Of a stretch of DNA of 10,455 nucleotides, positions 1-6,667 are shown piece after piece (within the stretch, counting starts at the first letter, position 1; the number at the start of each line of letters is the position of its first letter). The DNA is taken from positions 1-10,455 of the forward strand of contig ONWK01000128.1 of assembly GCA_900321505.1 (NCBI GenBank). Direction: 5' to 3'. The DNA comes from an uncultured Eubacteriales bacterium (lineage in GTDB: Bacteria; Bacillota; Clostridia; Lachnospirales; Lachnospiraceae). Position numbers and translations under genes: made by a program. Under the pieces are notes generated by a model. That model saw nothing but the letters and a program-made list of their open reading frames with translations, made no database searches and was not told where the DNA came from.

Positions 1-270
1 AACATGCAGCTGAACCCGCAGGGTTATATGTATCAGAACCAGATGCGGGCATATCCGAATCAGGCGTCCGGTACGGTAAAGAAGAGCTCAGCCGGGTTCA
101 TCGCCTTTGTGGTGATAATGCTGATCCTCATTATTCTTGAGATACTTCTTTTCCTTGCCCCCGGCTTTCTTTCGGAGAAAAGACGGGAGGAGAAGATCAA
201 AGATATGCTCTCTTCATCCTCAGTTATTTATGATACAGACGTTATGACCGAAGAGGAGGTGCCCGTATGA
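1..270 (+). CDS. Small single-pass membrane protein, 5' end possibly outside the window
   Basis: I do not recognise a named family. The frame is open from the first base. The first ATG is at base 4 (88 residues from there), but only three bases precede it, so the true start may lie upstream. Residues 1-22 (from that ATG) are rich in Gln, Asn, Tyr, Met and Pro and look like a flexible linker. Residues 31-53 form one strongly hydrophobic helix, followed by P-G-F-L and a charged segment (EKRREEKIK). The tail is acidic. The stop overlaps the next start as ATGA, and that gene's ribosome binding site (GAGGAGGT) lies inside this one, so the two are almost certainly translationally coupled. The next protein has the same helix-then-PGFL layout, which suggests a related or partner envelope protein. 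Many clostridial proteins of this layout carry an N-terminal zinc ribbon, which would lie before the window; this is inference. Function unknown. Confidence 0.75.
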   Translation, partial: NMQLNPQGYMYQNQMRAYPNQASGTVKKSSAGFIAFVVIMLILIILEILLFLAPGFLSEKRREEKIKDMLSSSSVIYDTDVMTEEEVPV

Positions 271-2975
271 AATACTGTAAATACTGCGGCGGAGAGCTTC
301 ATACGGATGCGGTCTTCTGCAAATACTGCGGCGGACAGCAGAGTACCCGGCAGGGAAGGAAAAAATCCGGAAAGAAGAAGCTGATCACTGCGGTTATCGC
401 ATTTGTGCTTGTTGCCGCGCTTGTTATCACCACCTTCTGGAGACCGGGTTTCCTGTGGAAATTTATAAACAGAAATGTTGCAGGTAACCTGACCACTTCC
501 GCTCTTAATTTCTCCACTGATGAATCCGATATGCTTTTTAAGGATGCTGAGGAGGATCCTGAGCTTAAAAAAGATGCGGAGGATTATACTCCGTACAGTA
601 CGGGAAGCGCTATTACCTGGACACAGCAGGAGATCGACGCCGGTAAGGAGTATAGCGCCGGAGTGGCTCCCAACAGCGCTGTTGCAGATCTTGCCGGAGT
701 GACTGTGGACCTTGGACAGTGCAATCTTACAGATCAGGCTACCCTGACGGTGCGTATTCCCGAAAGTAAATCCTCAGCCGGGGAGTTCTGCCGGAATGCA
801 ACGCTGTATGATTTCAGCCTGACCGCTAATTCTGAGGATTCGGGGAACACCGCTATTCAGGGCTTTGCCGAACCGGTACGGGTGGAGATCCCTTATACCG
901 CCGCCGGAGACAGCTTTCCCATGGTCAGGTACTATGACATGGAGAACGATTCATGGGAGACGGTTCCCGCGGACCTCACTGAAAAGGGAATTGAATTCTA
1001 TGTGACACATTTCTCTCCATATGTGGTTTTTGACTACGAGATCCCGCAGTATGACCGGCTGAGTCCGGATATTAAGATCAATCTCGATGCATATAAGCTT
1101 ATCGAAGAGGCGAAGACAAAGGATTATCAGAAGGCTTTTCTGGAATATGTACAGGGTGATCCGTCAGAGATAGAGCAGCAGTTTCTGGATACGGTATCCG
1201 AAGATGCGAATACCTGTGTATCCATCGGCGGACTTCCCGTGAGTCTTGCGGATTTTATGCTGAATACCAGATTCACCAAATGGTCCGGAAATGCACTGGG
1301 AGGTATCGGCGTCATCTGCACCACCTATCTTGTGACCAGGGAAATATGGGCGACCAAATCCATCCCGGAAGCTCTGCAGGTATTACTGAAGCGGGGCTTA
1401 GACATAGGCGCGGCTCTTTCCACAAGTGTATCCATCGGTGCCGGAATAGCGGCCAAATCAACGCTGGTCTCAACCGCTGCTGCGGCAACCCTGTCGACGG
1501 TTGCGGCTGCTGCCTCTGTCGCAGCCATCTTCTTTACCATTGCAGGGCTGATGAATACCATACATCAGATGCAGATGTCCGCGATCTATGGAGGTTACGA
1601 AGACGGAACCGAGCTGGCTTACCGTACATTTAACCAGAAGCTGTCTTTTGATCCCTACACAGGGCAGTTCCGTATCTGGCTGAACCATCATGAGCATACC
1701 AAGCTTGAGTACTGGAGCAATTACCGCATCAGCCTGAAATCAGTCTGCTTTGAAGATGTTTCAGGCCGGTATTATACAGGAGCACTGTATAACATGCCGC
1801 CTTCAGGCCGGATCTATGCGGACAGTGCAGCCAGCTGGGCGCCTGTTATGGAGTACTGTAAGAAGACCTACGGACTGGAGAATGCCATAAAGAATTTTGA
1901 GAAATTTGTTGACGTTTACTGTCAGTTCTTCTGGACACAGCCAATGGCTGTCAAGAATACCTTCTTTAAATTCGGTTTTCATGAGGTTCCCGGCAACGGA
2001 AGAACAGCCGAGCTTTACCAGGAGCCCTTTTCCAACGCATCCTATGTACGCCGGCAGAAGGATCAGATCATGAAAACCTGTGAGCCGCTGATCGAAGGCG
2101 TTATGAAGGAAATGGTGATCGACATCCGAAGGAAGACTCATGAAAGCGTTCAGAGATACGTAAATGAAGTTAATAAGGAGATCACCTTTGTACTGGAATA
2201 TACGGATGAAAAGGGAAATCCTCTGACACTTGCGGATTCACCGTACAAGGATAACTATATCGTGATAGGGATAGATAATACCCGCTGGGACCGTTCAGGC
2301 ACACCCGCATGGGTCGTAAATATGGATCAGCAAAAGCTGTTCTCCTGTACCTTTGGCGCATATACGCTTTCGCAGCCAAAAGAGCAGGGCCTGGACCAGC
2401 TTCAGGTATACAAGAATGAGAAGGCCTATCTTAAGGGGGATGCCCCCATTGCGGTTATCCCGTTTACCTTTGACATGCCGAAAACCACGGTAAGGCTCAA
2501 GGCTGACGATATCTTCGGCACCTGGAATATAAATACGGATGTGGGAGAATTCGGTTCTGAAATGACTGACCAGCAGATCAGCGCCTATATCGAATCCATG
2601 AGAAAGCTTGCAGCACAGGGAGCCGCCGGCGTAGACATGGGTGATGTGGAGGAATATCTGAAGACCTACGAAGAATCAATGCGAAAGGCGCTGGGGAATC
2701 ACAGCGGTACTATGACCATAACGGATGCGGGAGGGGGAAAGATCACAGCTGTGATCACTTATTCCGACGCTGCCGATCATCCGAGCCGGTATACTGGTAC
2801 CTATGATCCTCAAAGCCGGAAGGTTAAACTGACAAATGACGATAAACAGGCGCTTGATCCCGGGCTCAGCTTTACCATTGAATCCGGACCGCCGCTGCAT
2901 TTTACCACAACGGTTTCCTTTGATTCCCAGATAGCAAACTACGAGTATACTTTAAGCGGCGAGAAGGCTCAGTAA
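267..2975 (+). CDS. Zinc-ribbon, single-anchor membrane protein with large extracytoplasmic region (902 aa)
   Basis: The protein begins with a zinc ribbon: Cys4, Cys7, Cys18 and Cys21 in two CKYCGG knuckles. A basic stretch (RQGRKKSGKKK, 28-38) and a membrane helix at about 39-57 follow. The positive charges before the helix predict a cytoplasmic ribbon and an outside C-terminus. Residues 130-255 look like a beta-rich ZU5/GAIN-like module. They run through EPVRVEIPY (202-210), a YYDMENDSWE segment and THFSPYVV (247-254). Residues 341-430 are Gly/Ala-rich and hydrophobic, then about 440-740 is mixed and unrecognised. A C-terminal beta-rich domain at about 748-902 begins DDIFGTWNI, somewhat like lipocalin-type domains in clostridial surface proteins. 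The start is supported by GAGGAGGT at 253-260 and by overlap with the upstream stop. No catalytic motif is evident. An envelope or stress-sensing role is a guess; the architecture is better supported than any function. Confidence 0.85.
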   Translation: MKYCKYCGGELHTDAVFCKYCGGQQSTRQGRKKSGKKKLITAVIAFVLVAALVITTFWRPGFLWKFINRNVAGNLTTSALNFSTDESDMLFKDAEEDPELKKDAEDYTPYSTGSAITWTQQEIDAGKEYSAGVAPNSAVADLAGVTVDLGQCNLTDQATLTVRIPESKSSAGEFCRNATLYDFSLTANSEDSGNTAIQGFAEPVRVEIPYTAAGDSFPMVRYYDMENDSWETVPADLTEKGIEFYVTHFSPYVVFDYEIPQYDRLSPDIKINLDAYKLIEEAKTKDYQKAFLEYVQGDPSEIEQQFLDTVSEDANTCVSIGGLPVSLADFMLNTRFTKWSGNALGGIGVICTTYLVTREIWATKSIPEALQVLLKRGLDIGAALSTSVSIGAGIAAKSTLVSTAAAATLSTVAAAASVAAIFFTIAGLMNTIHQMQMSAIYGGYEDGTELAYRTFNQKLSFDPYTGQFRIWLNHHEHTKLEYWSNYRISLKSVCFEDVSGRYYTGALYNMPPSGRIYADSAASWAPVMEYCKKTYGLENAIKNFEKFVDVYCQFFWTQPMAVKNTFFKFGFHEVPGNGRTAELYQEPFSNASYVRRQKDQIMKTCEPLIEGVMKEMVIDIRRKTHESVQRYVNEVNKEITFVLEYTDEKGNPLTLADSPYKDNYIVIGIDNTRWDRSGTPAWVVNMDQQKLFSCTFGAYTLSQPKEQGLDQLQVYKNEKAYLKGDAPIAVIPFTFDMPKTTVRLKADDIFGTWNINTDVGEFGSEMTDQQISAYIESMRKLAAQGAAGVDMGDVEEYLKTYEESMRKALGNHSGTMTITDAGGGKITAVITYSDAADHPSRYTGTYDPQSRKVKLTNDDKQALDPGLSFTIESGPPLHFTTTVSFDSQIANYEYTLSGEKAQ
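279..335 (+). repeat. Short direct repeat encoding the two zinc knuckles
   Basis: The 15-base string AAATACTGCGGCGGA occurs at 279-293 and again at 321-335, in the same reading frame, giving the two K-Y-C-G-G knuckles of the zinc ribbon. Identity at the DNA level, including third codon positions, suggests either a recent duplication or local gene conversion of the half-site. It is part of the coding sequence and needs no separate function. Confidence 0.7.
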
Positions 2976-2977
2976 TA

Positions 2978-3598
2978 TCATCCGAGGATCTTCTTCATAA
3001 CATCTGTCTGCGGATCATCCGGAGCAGCGTTGTAGATATTGATATATCTGCTGTCGCTGCTCCGGTCTTTAAATGCAGGGAAAATGAATCCGAACTCCGG
3101 TTTTCCGGGTTCGTAGTCTTCATCCGTCGGTGCGACGGCACAGATAAGAAAGTCATATACCTCCTCGGAGCCTTCCATCCATGCGCCGTCCGTACCCTTC
3201 ACAGGTACATCATAAGATCCGTAGAACATAAAGATACAGTACTCGGAATCCGTATGATAGCTTTCTCCCACCAGCTCGTAAAAAATACTGAGCAGGGCAT
3301 CATCCTTCATCCCATCCTGCTTCATTGCAGTAAGAAGTGACCACATCCCGTTTTTCCGGCGCTCACCCTCCGGGAAACGGTATTCCTTCAGCTGTTCATT
3401 TGTTTTTGCAAAGGGAATCGACTTTGCCATCTCCAGATTGCGCTTCGTTTCCGCCTGCTTCAGCTTTCCGAAATGCAGGTTAAATGTACTGTGGTCATAG
3501 CCCTCTTCATCCATGTAGGCTCCGGCGATCCTCGCAAAGCAGTTTCTGGCCGGCGTCATGCGGCGTGTAAGCTCCAGCATATCCTCTCTGTTGATCAT
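2978..3598 (-). CDS. DUF4317-like protein, apparently only the N-terminal half of the family (206 aa)
   Basis: The start is ATG on the minus strand at 3598 with a good upstream GAGGAG (about 3604-3611 region). From memory, the sequence follows the clostridial DUF4317 family along its whole length. The matching points are an opening like REDMLELTRRMTPARNCFARIAGAYMD, the segment YGSYDVPVK (126-134), SEEVYDFLICAVAP (144-157) and FGFIFPAFKDRSSD (169-182). It ends DPQTDVMKKILG, where family members normally continue for roughly another half. Full-length members are about 370 residues or more as I recall, so this copy is either a short natural variant or a gene cut at a domain border. The family's function is unknown; no membrane helix or signal peptide is visible. 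Its stop lies two bases from the convergent stop of the 902-residue membrane protein gene, with no obvious terminator between them. Family assignment is fairly firm; the interpretation of the short length is not. Confidence 0.8.
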   Translation of the reverse strand: MINREDMLELTRRMTPARNCFARIAGAYMDEEGYDHSTFNLHFGKLKQAETKRNLEMAKSIPFAKTNEQLKEYRFPEGERRKNGMWSLLTAMKQDGMKDDALLSIFYELVGESYHTDSEYCIFMFYGSYDVPVKGTDGAWMEGSEEVYDFLICAVAPTDEDYEPGKPEFGFIFPAFKDRSSDSRYINIYNAAPDDPQTDVMKKILG

Positions 3599-3724
3599 CG
3601 TATTTCTCCTCGTAAATATGCTTCATATCCCAACCGGCCATTTCTAACTGCGCCGGGGATTTTTGAGGCATGCTGTCGGTGTAAGAGCGCAGGCATTCGG
3701 TTGAGTAATATAAGAACAGTTATA

Positions 3725-3758
3725 CCGGGTTCTTCAGACCCGGGGAATTTCACATTCC
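3725..3758. other. Two back-to-back stem-loops
   Basis: The first hairpin pairs CCGGGT (3725-3730) with ACCCGG (3738-3743) around a 7-base loop. The second starts on the very next base and pairs GGAAT (3744-3748) with ATTCC (3754-3758) around a 5-base loop. With no base between them they could stack coaxially. Neither is followed directly by a T run on either strand, so they are not simple terminators. They could be leader structure of the minus-strand gene or part of a small plus-strand RNA. Confidence 0.45.
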
Positions 3759-3781
3759 GAAGGACAGTATATCATATATGT

Positions 3782-3830
3782 GTCAGTCAGCGAAACGTTC
3801 TTTATATCGGACCACCACTGACTTTTTTTT
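3782..3830 (+). terminator. Weak terminator-like structure with T8 tract
   Basis: GTCAGT (3782-3787) can pair with ACTGAC (3817-3822), and the stem is followed immediately by eight T residues (3823-3830). The loop is 29 bases, unusually long, and no annotated plus-strand gene ends just upstream. It would only make sense if an unannotated plus-strand RNA is made here; otherwise the T/A-rich block may simply be promoter upstream sequence. Confidence 0.25.
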
Positions 3831-3852
3831 AATTAAATAACTAATGGTTTTC

Positions 3853-3880
3853 TTTATAATGGCTTAATTTATGATATAAT
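3853..3880 (+). promoter_or_regulatory. Extended -10 sigma-A-type promoter for the 616-aa protein operon
   Basis: A perfect TATAAT at 3875-3880 is preceded by TGA (3872-3874), giving the extended -10 pattern TGnTATAAT. A weak -35 candidate, TTTATA at 3853-3858 (4 of 6 consensus), sits 16 bases upstream. AT-rich sequence at 3823-3840 could serve as an UP element. Transcription would start near 3887, giving a leader of about 40 bases before the ATG at 3927. A second TATAAT at 3855-3860 lacks a recognisable -35. An inverted repeat TAATGGC/GCCATTA (3857-3863 and 3891-3897) brackets the -10. Confidence 0.6.
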
Positions 3881-3897
3881 AGGCCTGTCGGCCATTA
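3857..3897. promoter_or_regulatory. Inverted repeat bracketing the -10 box, possible operator
   Basis: TAATGGC at 3857-3863 and its exact reverse complement GCCATTA at 3891-3897 flank the extended -10 and the probable start site symmetrically. A further TAATGG lies at 3842-3847, 15 bases before the first arm. Such an arrangement could be a repressor operator. It could equally be chance in AT-rich DNA, since each arm is only seven bases. Confidence 0.3.
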
Positions 3898-3926
3898 ATT
3901 CAGTGATCACGAAAGAGGGTAGAAGA

Positions 3927-5777
3927 ATGGGTTACGGAGAAGAATCACTCAGCATGGAACAGAAGGAACAGCTTGGAAATGCACTGATGATAAATGATCG
4001 TCATGAACATTTCCGTCCTGAAGGTATCGATTATGTGTCCGGTTTTGTATGGAACGGGCTGGAAACCGATAAAGAGCGTTCCGATTATGAGAAAAGGGTT
4101 GAAAGATCGAAAGCGCGGCATGAGATCTTTGAGAAAAGTGCCAACCGGCAGAAAGAAGCAGGGGAGCAGGAGCTGGAGAGCTTTTCGGAAAAAATGGTGG
4201 AAAGCACAGCATGGCTGAATAAACCGCATATTCCGAAAAAGGCGGAGATCGACGACGCGCATAAAAATGCGGCTGAAACCTTTGGATTAAAGAGCCTCAG
4301 CTGGAATCAGAGGACAAAGCGCGGAAAGAAGTTCAAGAATAAAGCCATTACGCAGGCACACATGATAAATACCATGAAGAAATGCAATTTCCAGAGGGAT
4401 GTTGCCATGTCGTTGGTCATGGAGAGCCATGCCTCTGTTGTGCTTATGCAGGATAAGGATTATCTTGAAAAAATAGGCGACGAGAGCAATGTGGATCTGG
4501 TTGCTCCCATGATGAAGGATTTTGCTTTTCTTTATGCACAGGATATCTATAGCGAGCGTGATAAGAAGAGAGATATTATTGACGATACGCCGGAGTACCT
4601 TGCCAGCGACCGGATGCAGAAAATGGCGGATCCGGAAACCAGGAATGAAACTTTTGTAAAAGTGCTGGAAAGCTTTGCGAAGCTTGATCTGAATAAATAT
4701 AATTACAAATCCGATGCGGAGTTTGCAAAGGATGAAGGTGAAAACAGCTTTACCCGGAGATATGCGGAGCTGAAGGCATATTCACATGTAAATACCATGC
4801 TCCGTATCGTTGACAATGCCAACAAAAATGAGGATATGGAGATCCCTGAAAGCATTTCGGAGAATATGGATCTTCTCCACAGAAAGGCAAGGGTTCTTCA
4901 GGATATACTTCTGGATTACAACAACCGTGCCATGCTTCTGCAGTCCCCGTATTATGTTCTTCTGGCGGGAAAGGATCTGGATGATATTTCCAGCGATGAC
5001 CTGGAAGTAAGGATTAAAACGACAGAGGATAAAGCGGCCAAGATGTATATGCAGCTTATCATTGATCAGAGATCTTTAAAAGGCTTTGCGAAAGGGAAGA
5101 AGGCAGGAGATTTTCTTACACCCGGAAAGGAGATCTCTCAGAAGGATAAGGAAAAATTCATGGGTGAAAACTATACACCCAAGACTATAGACATCCATGC
5201 CGCCTGCACCTATCTTCCGTATATTGCTGAGACCTCGGATTATCTGACGAAGGAGAAGGAACTGGACAAGCTTAAACGCCGGGTCATCACTCTTCACAGG
5301 AATCTCAGCATGACGACTACTGCCATTGATAAAGAAACCGGGAAGGAAGATATAGTAGTCCTCTCGAGTGCGGTGGATGCAAAGCTGTACGGGGAGCTTC
5401 TTGCAAGCCAGCAGAAGCTTGAGAATACCAGAGCCAGAGTGGCAGCGCTTATGAAACTGGAAAAGGAAGTCACATATAAGCAGTCGCTGGACATCCAGGA
5501 TGAGATTTGGGGTCTCCTTACCGGAAATGAGTATCAGGATGCGATCAATGAGCTGATTTCCAACACCGATAAAATGGAAGCGGCCTTTAAGGAATGGCAG
5601 ACTGAGCAGAACCGGCTGAGACAGCATCGTTTCGATAACATGGAACAGGATAAGAAGCAGGATAAGAAGCAGGATAAGGTTAAGAAGCAGGATAATAAGC
5701 CTGAGGATGAGCCCGCAGCTGAAAAGATAAGTGTTCAGGATTTTGCAAAGATATGGAATGCCGATAAGGATAACTAG
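3927..5777 (+). CDS. Unrecognised 616-aa charged, helix-rich, probably cytoplasmic protein
   Basis: I do not recognise this family. I place the start at ATG 3927 because AAAGAGGG (3912-3919) stands seven bases upstream; a GTG at 3903 would add eight residues but has no ribosome binding site. There is no signal peptide or membrane helix. The sequence is Lys/Glu/Asp/Met-rich with long predicted helices. Residues 47-92 are a highly charged, coiled-coil-like segment, and 435-515 (TKEKELDKLKRR... LEKEV) looks similar. Around 130-140 is a basic patch, KRGKKFKNKA. Residues 572-592 are a low-complexity Lys/Gln/Asp tract made by a 12-base repeat, followed by a short conserved-looking tail, ISVQDFAKIWNADKDN. 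It is first in a probable operon: the GNAT gene follows after 12 bases with a strong binding site. Only two cysteines are present. It may be an adaptor or structural protein, or a substrate of the downstream acetyltransferase or kinase; that is inference from context only. Confidence 0.85.
   Translation: MGYGEESLSMEQKEQLGNALMINDRHEHFRPEGIDYVSGFVWNGLETDKERSDYEKRVERSKARHEIFEKSANRQKEAGEQELESFSEKMVESTAWLNKPHIPKKAEIDDAHKNAAETFGLKSLSWNQRTKRGKKFKNKAITQAHMINTMKKCNFQRDVAMSLVMESHASVVLMQDKDYLEKIGDESNVDLVAPMMKDFAFLYAQDIYSERDKKRDIIDDTPEYLASDRMQKMADPETRNETFVKVLESFAKLDLNKYNYKSDAEFAKDEGENSFTRRYAELKAYSHVNTMLRIVDNANKNEDMEIPESISENMDLLHRKARVLQDILLDYNNRAMLLQSPYYVLLAGKDLDDISSDDLEVRIKTTEDKAAKMYMQLIIDQRSLKGFAKGKKAGDFLTPGKEISQKDKEKFMGENYTPKTIDIHAACTYLPYIAETSDYLTKEKELDKLKRRVITLHRNLSMTTTAIDKETGKEDIVVLSSAVDAKLYGELLASQQKLENTRARVAALMKLEKEVTYKQSLDIQDEIWGLLTGNEYQDAINELISNTDKMEAAFKEWQTEQNRLRQHRFDNMEQDKKQDKKQDKVKKQDNKPEDEPAAEKISVQDFAKIWNADKDN
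5647..5700 (+). repeat. In-frame 12-base tandem repeat coding a Lys/Gln/Asp tract
   Basis: The unit AGGATAAGAAGC occurs at 5647-5658 and 5659-5670. An 18-base variant (AGGATAAGGTTAAGAAGC) follows at 5671-5688 and a degenerate unit (AGGATAATAAGC) at 5689-5700. All units are multiples of three, so copy-number change keeps the frame. They encode repeated Q-D-K-K near the C-terminus of the 616-residue protein. Confidence 0.8.
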
Positions 5778-5789
5778 GAGGAGAGCGGT

Positions 5790-6626
5790 ATGGAATTTAC
5801 AAAAATAGTTAAAGAAAACCGGGATGCTTTTCAGCCGCTGCTTTTTGGCGCAGAGCTTTCGGATTATGCCTTTGCCTTAGGTGCCGTCGAAGAGGATGAG
5901 GCGGCAGGCGTGGTACTTTTTAATTATCTGGACGATGCGCTTATGCTGGATTACATCTATGTGTCTGATAAATTCCGCAGGCGGGGGATAGGAACGGCAC
6001 TTGTTGAGGAATTCCTCAGGCTGGCCAGATATACCAGTGCTACGGCTCTGCATGTAAATTATCCTGAAATGTCGGAGGAGCTTCATGGCTTCGTTCAGTC
6101 GCTGGGATTCCGGATCTTCCGGGATGGCAAGGCATATCGCGTGCCTGCAGGAGCATTTCTCAACTCGGACAGCTTTAATAAACTGGTACAGGGTACCAGG
6201 AAAAGCCGTATAGTTTCGGTTGCGGGACTTAAAAAGCATGAAGTTGAACTTCTGATGGATGAGATAGATAAGCAGGAAATGGATCCGAAGATCGCTGCAG
6301 ATATGGCGTTGGCAGATGAATTATCCTTTATTTCCTGGGATGATACGAACGATCGTCCGGCATCATGTATACTGTGTGAGCATAACCAGGATCAGATCAC
6401 GGTTCTGTACCTGGCAAACTTTACCAGGGATCCCAACCGGCTTGTGGATGTACTGCGCGCCATGAAGGATGCGGTCATACGTCAGAAGCTTGAGGATAAT
6501 GAGCTTTTATTTGTGACCATGACCGATGACATGCGTAAGGTCGCCGAAAAGCTTGTTTCCACGGTGGACGGTTTGAAACCGGAGTGCAATGTGGTAAGCG
6601 GCATTCTGATGTTGGACGGAAGGTAA
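5790..6626 (+). CDS. GNAT-family N-acetyltransferase-like protein with degenerate second half (278 aa)
   Basis: The start ATG 5790 follows a strong AGGAGGAG (5777-5784 area), 12 bases after the preceding stop, so it is co-translated with the 616-residue protein. Residues 1-120 form a GNAT domain that would transfer an acyl group from acyl-CoA to an amine. Motif A is LMLDYIYVSDKFRRRGIGTAL (51-71), with the acyl-CoA pyrophosphate loop R63-x-x-G66-x-G68, and motif B is about HGFVQSLGFRIF (99-110). Residues 140-278 look like a second, diverged GNAT-type fold: a strand pair at about 190-211 (RPASCILCEHNQ then DQITVLYLANF) is followed by the helix LVDVLRAMKDAVIRQ. This half lacks the R/QxxGxG loop, so it is probably structural or substrate-binding. 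The acceptor is unknown; a protein or small amine are both possible. The next gene begins 41 bases downstream on the same strand. Confidence 0.85.
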   Translation: MEFTKIVKENRDAFQPLLFGAELSDYAFALGAVEEDEAAGVVLFNYLDDALMLDYIYVSDKFRRRGIGTALVEEFLRLARYTSATALHVNYPEMSEELHGFVQSLGFRIFRDGKAYRVPAGAFLNSDSFNKLVQGTRKSRIVSVAGLKKHEVELLMDEIDKQEMDPKIAADMALADELSFISWDDTNDRPASCILCEHNQDQITVLYLANFTRDPNRLVDVLRAMKDAVIRQKLEDNELLFVTMTDDMRKVAEKLVSTVDGLKPECNVVSGILMLDGR

Positions 6627-6667
6627 GCAAAGAGGGTGCTGAATATTTACCGTGGAGGGTTACAGAT

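Larger units (their letters stand above)
3599..3852. other. Intergenic region between divergent genes, no coding sequence supported
   Basis: This stretch separates the minus-strand DUF4317-like gene from the plus-strand operon. A plus-strand open frame crosses it, but it begins inside the antisense of the DUF4317-like gene and has no ribosome binding site, so I do not call it. Nearest the minus-strand gene are its GAGGAG site and a small inverted repeat ATATG-CTT-CATAT at 3616-3628. Further on are two adjacent hairpins (3725-3758), a six-base inverted pair ending in a T8 run (3782-3830), and an AT-rich block at 3823-3840 that could act as an UP element for the plus-strand promoter. I could not identify a convincing minus-strand promoter. 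Confidence 0.5.

Noticed and set aside
1280..1633. Plus-strand frame of 117 codons within the 902-residue gene
   Set aside because: Alternative frame of a clear coding region, Cys/Arg/His-rich shadow product.
3473..3832. Plus-strand open frame of 119 codons across the intergenic region
   Set aside because: It starts inside the antisense of the DUF4317-like gene, lacks a binding site and has a Cys/Arg/Ser-rich non-protein-like composition.
3903..3926. GTG start eight codons upstream for the 616-residue protein
   Set aside because: No ribosome binding site upstream of it, and it would leave a leader of only about 16 bases after the predicted transcription start; ATG 3927 has AAAGAGGG at good spacing.
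5076..5627. Minus-strand open frame of 183 codons
   Set aside because: Antisense to the 616-residue gene, with composition typical of a shadow frame (Leu/Phe/Ile/Ser-rich) and no binding site.
6584..6667. ATG start 28 codons upstream for the STAS-kinase
   Set aside because: It lies inside the GNAT coding sequence without a binding site, and the added residues are not STAS-like.
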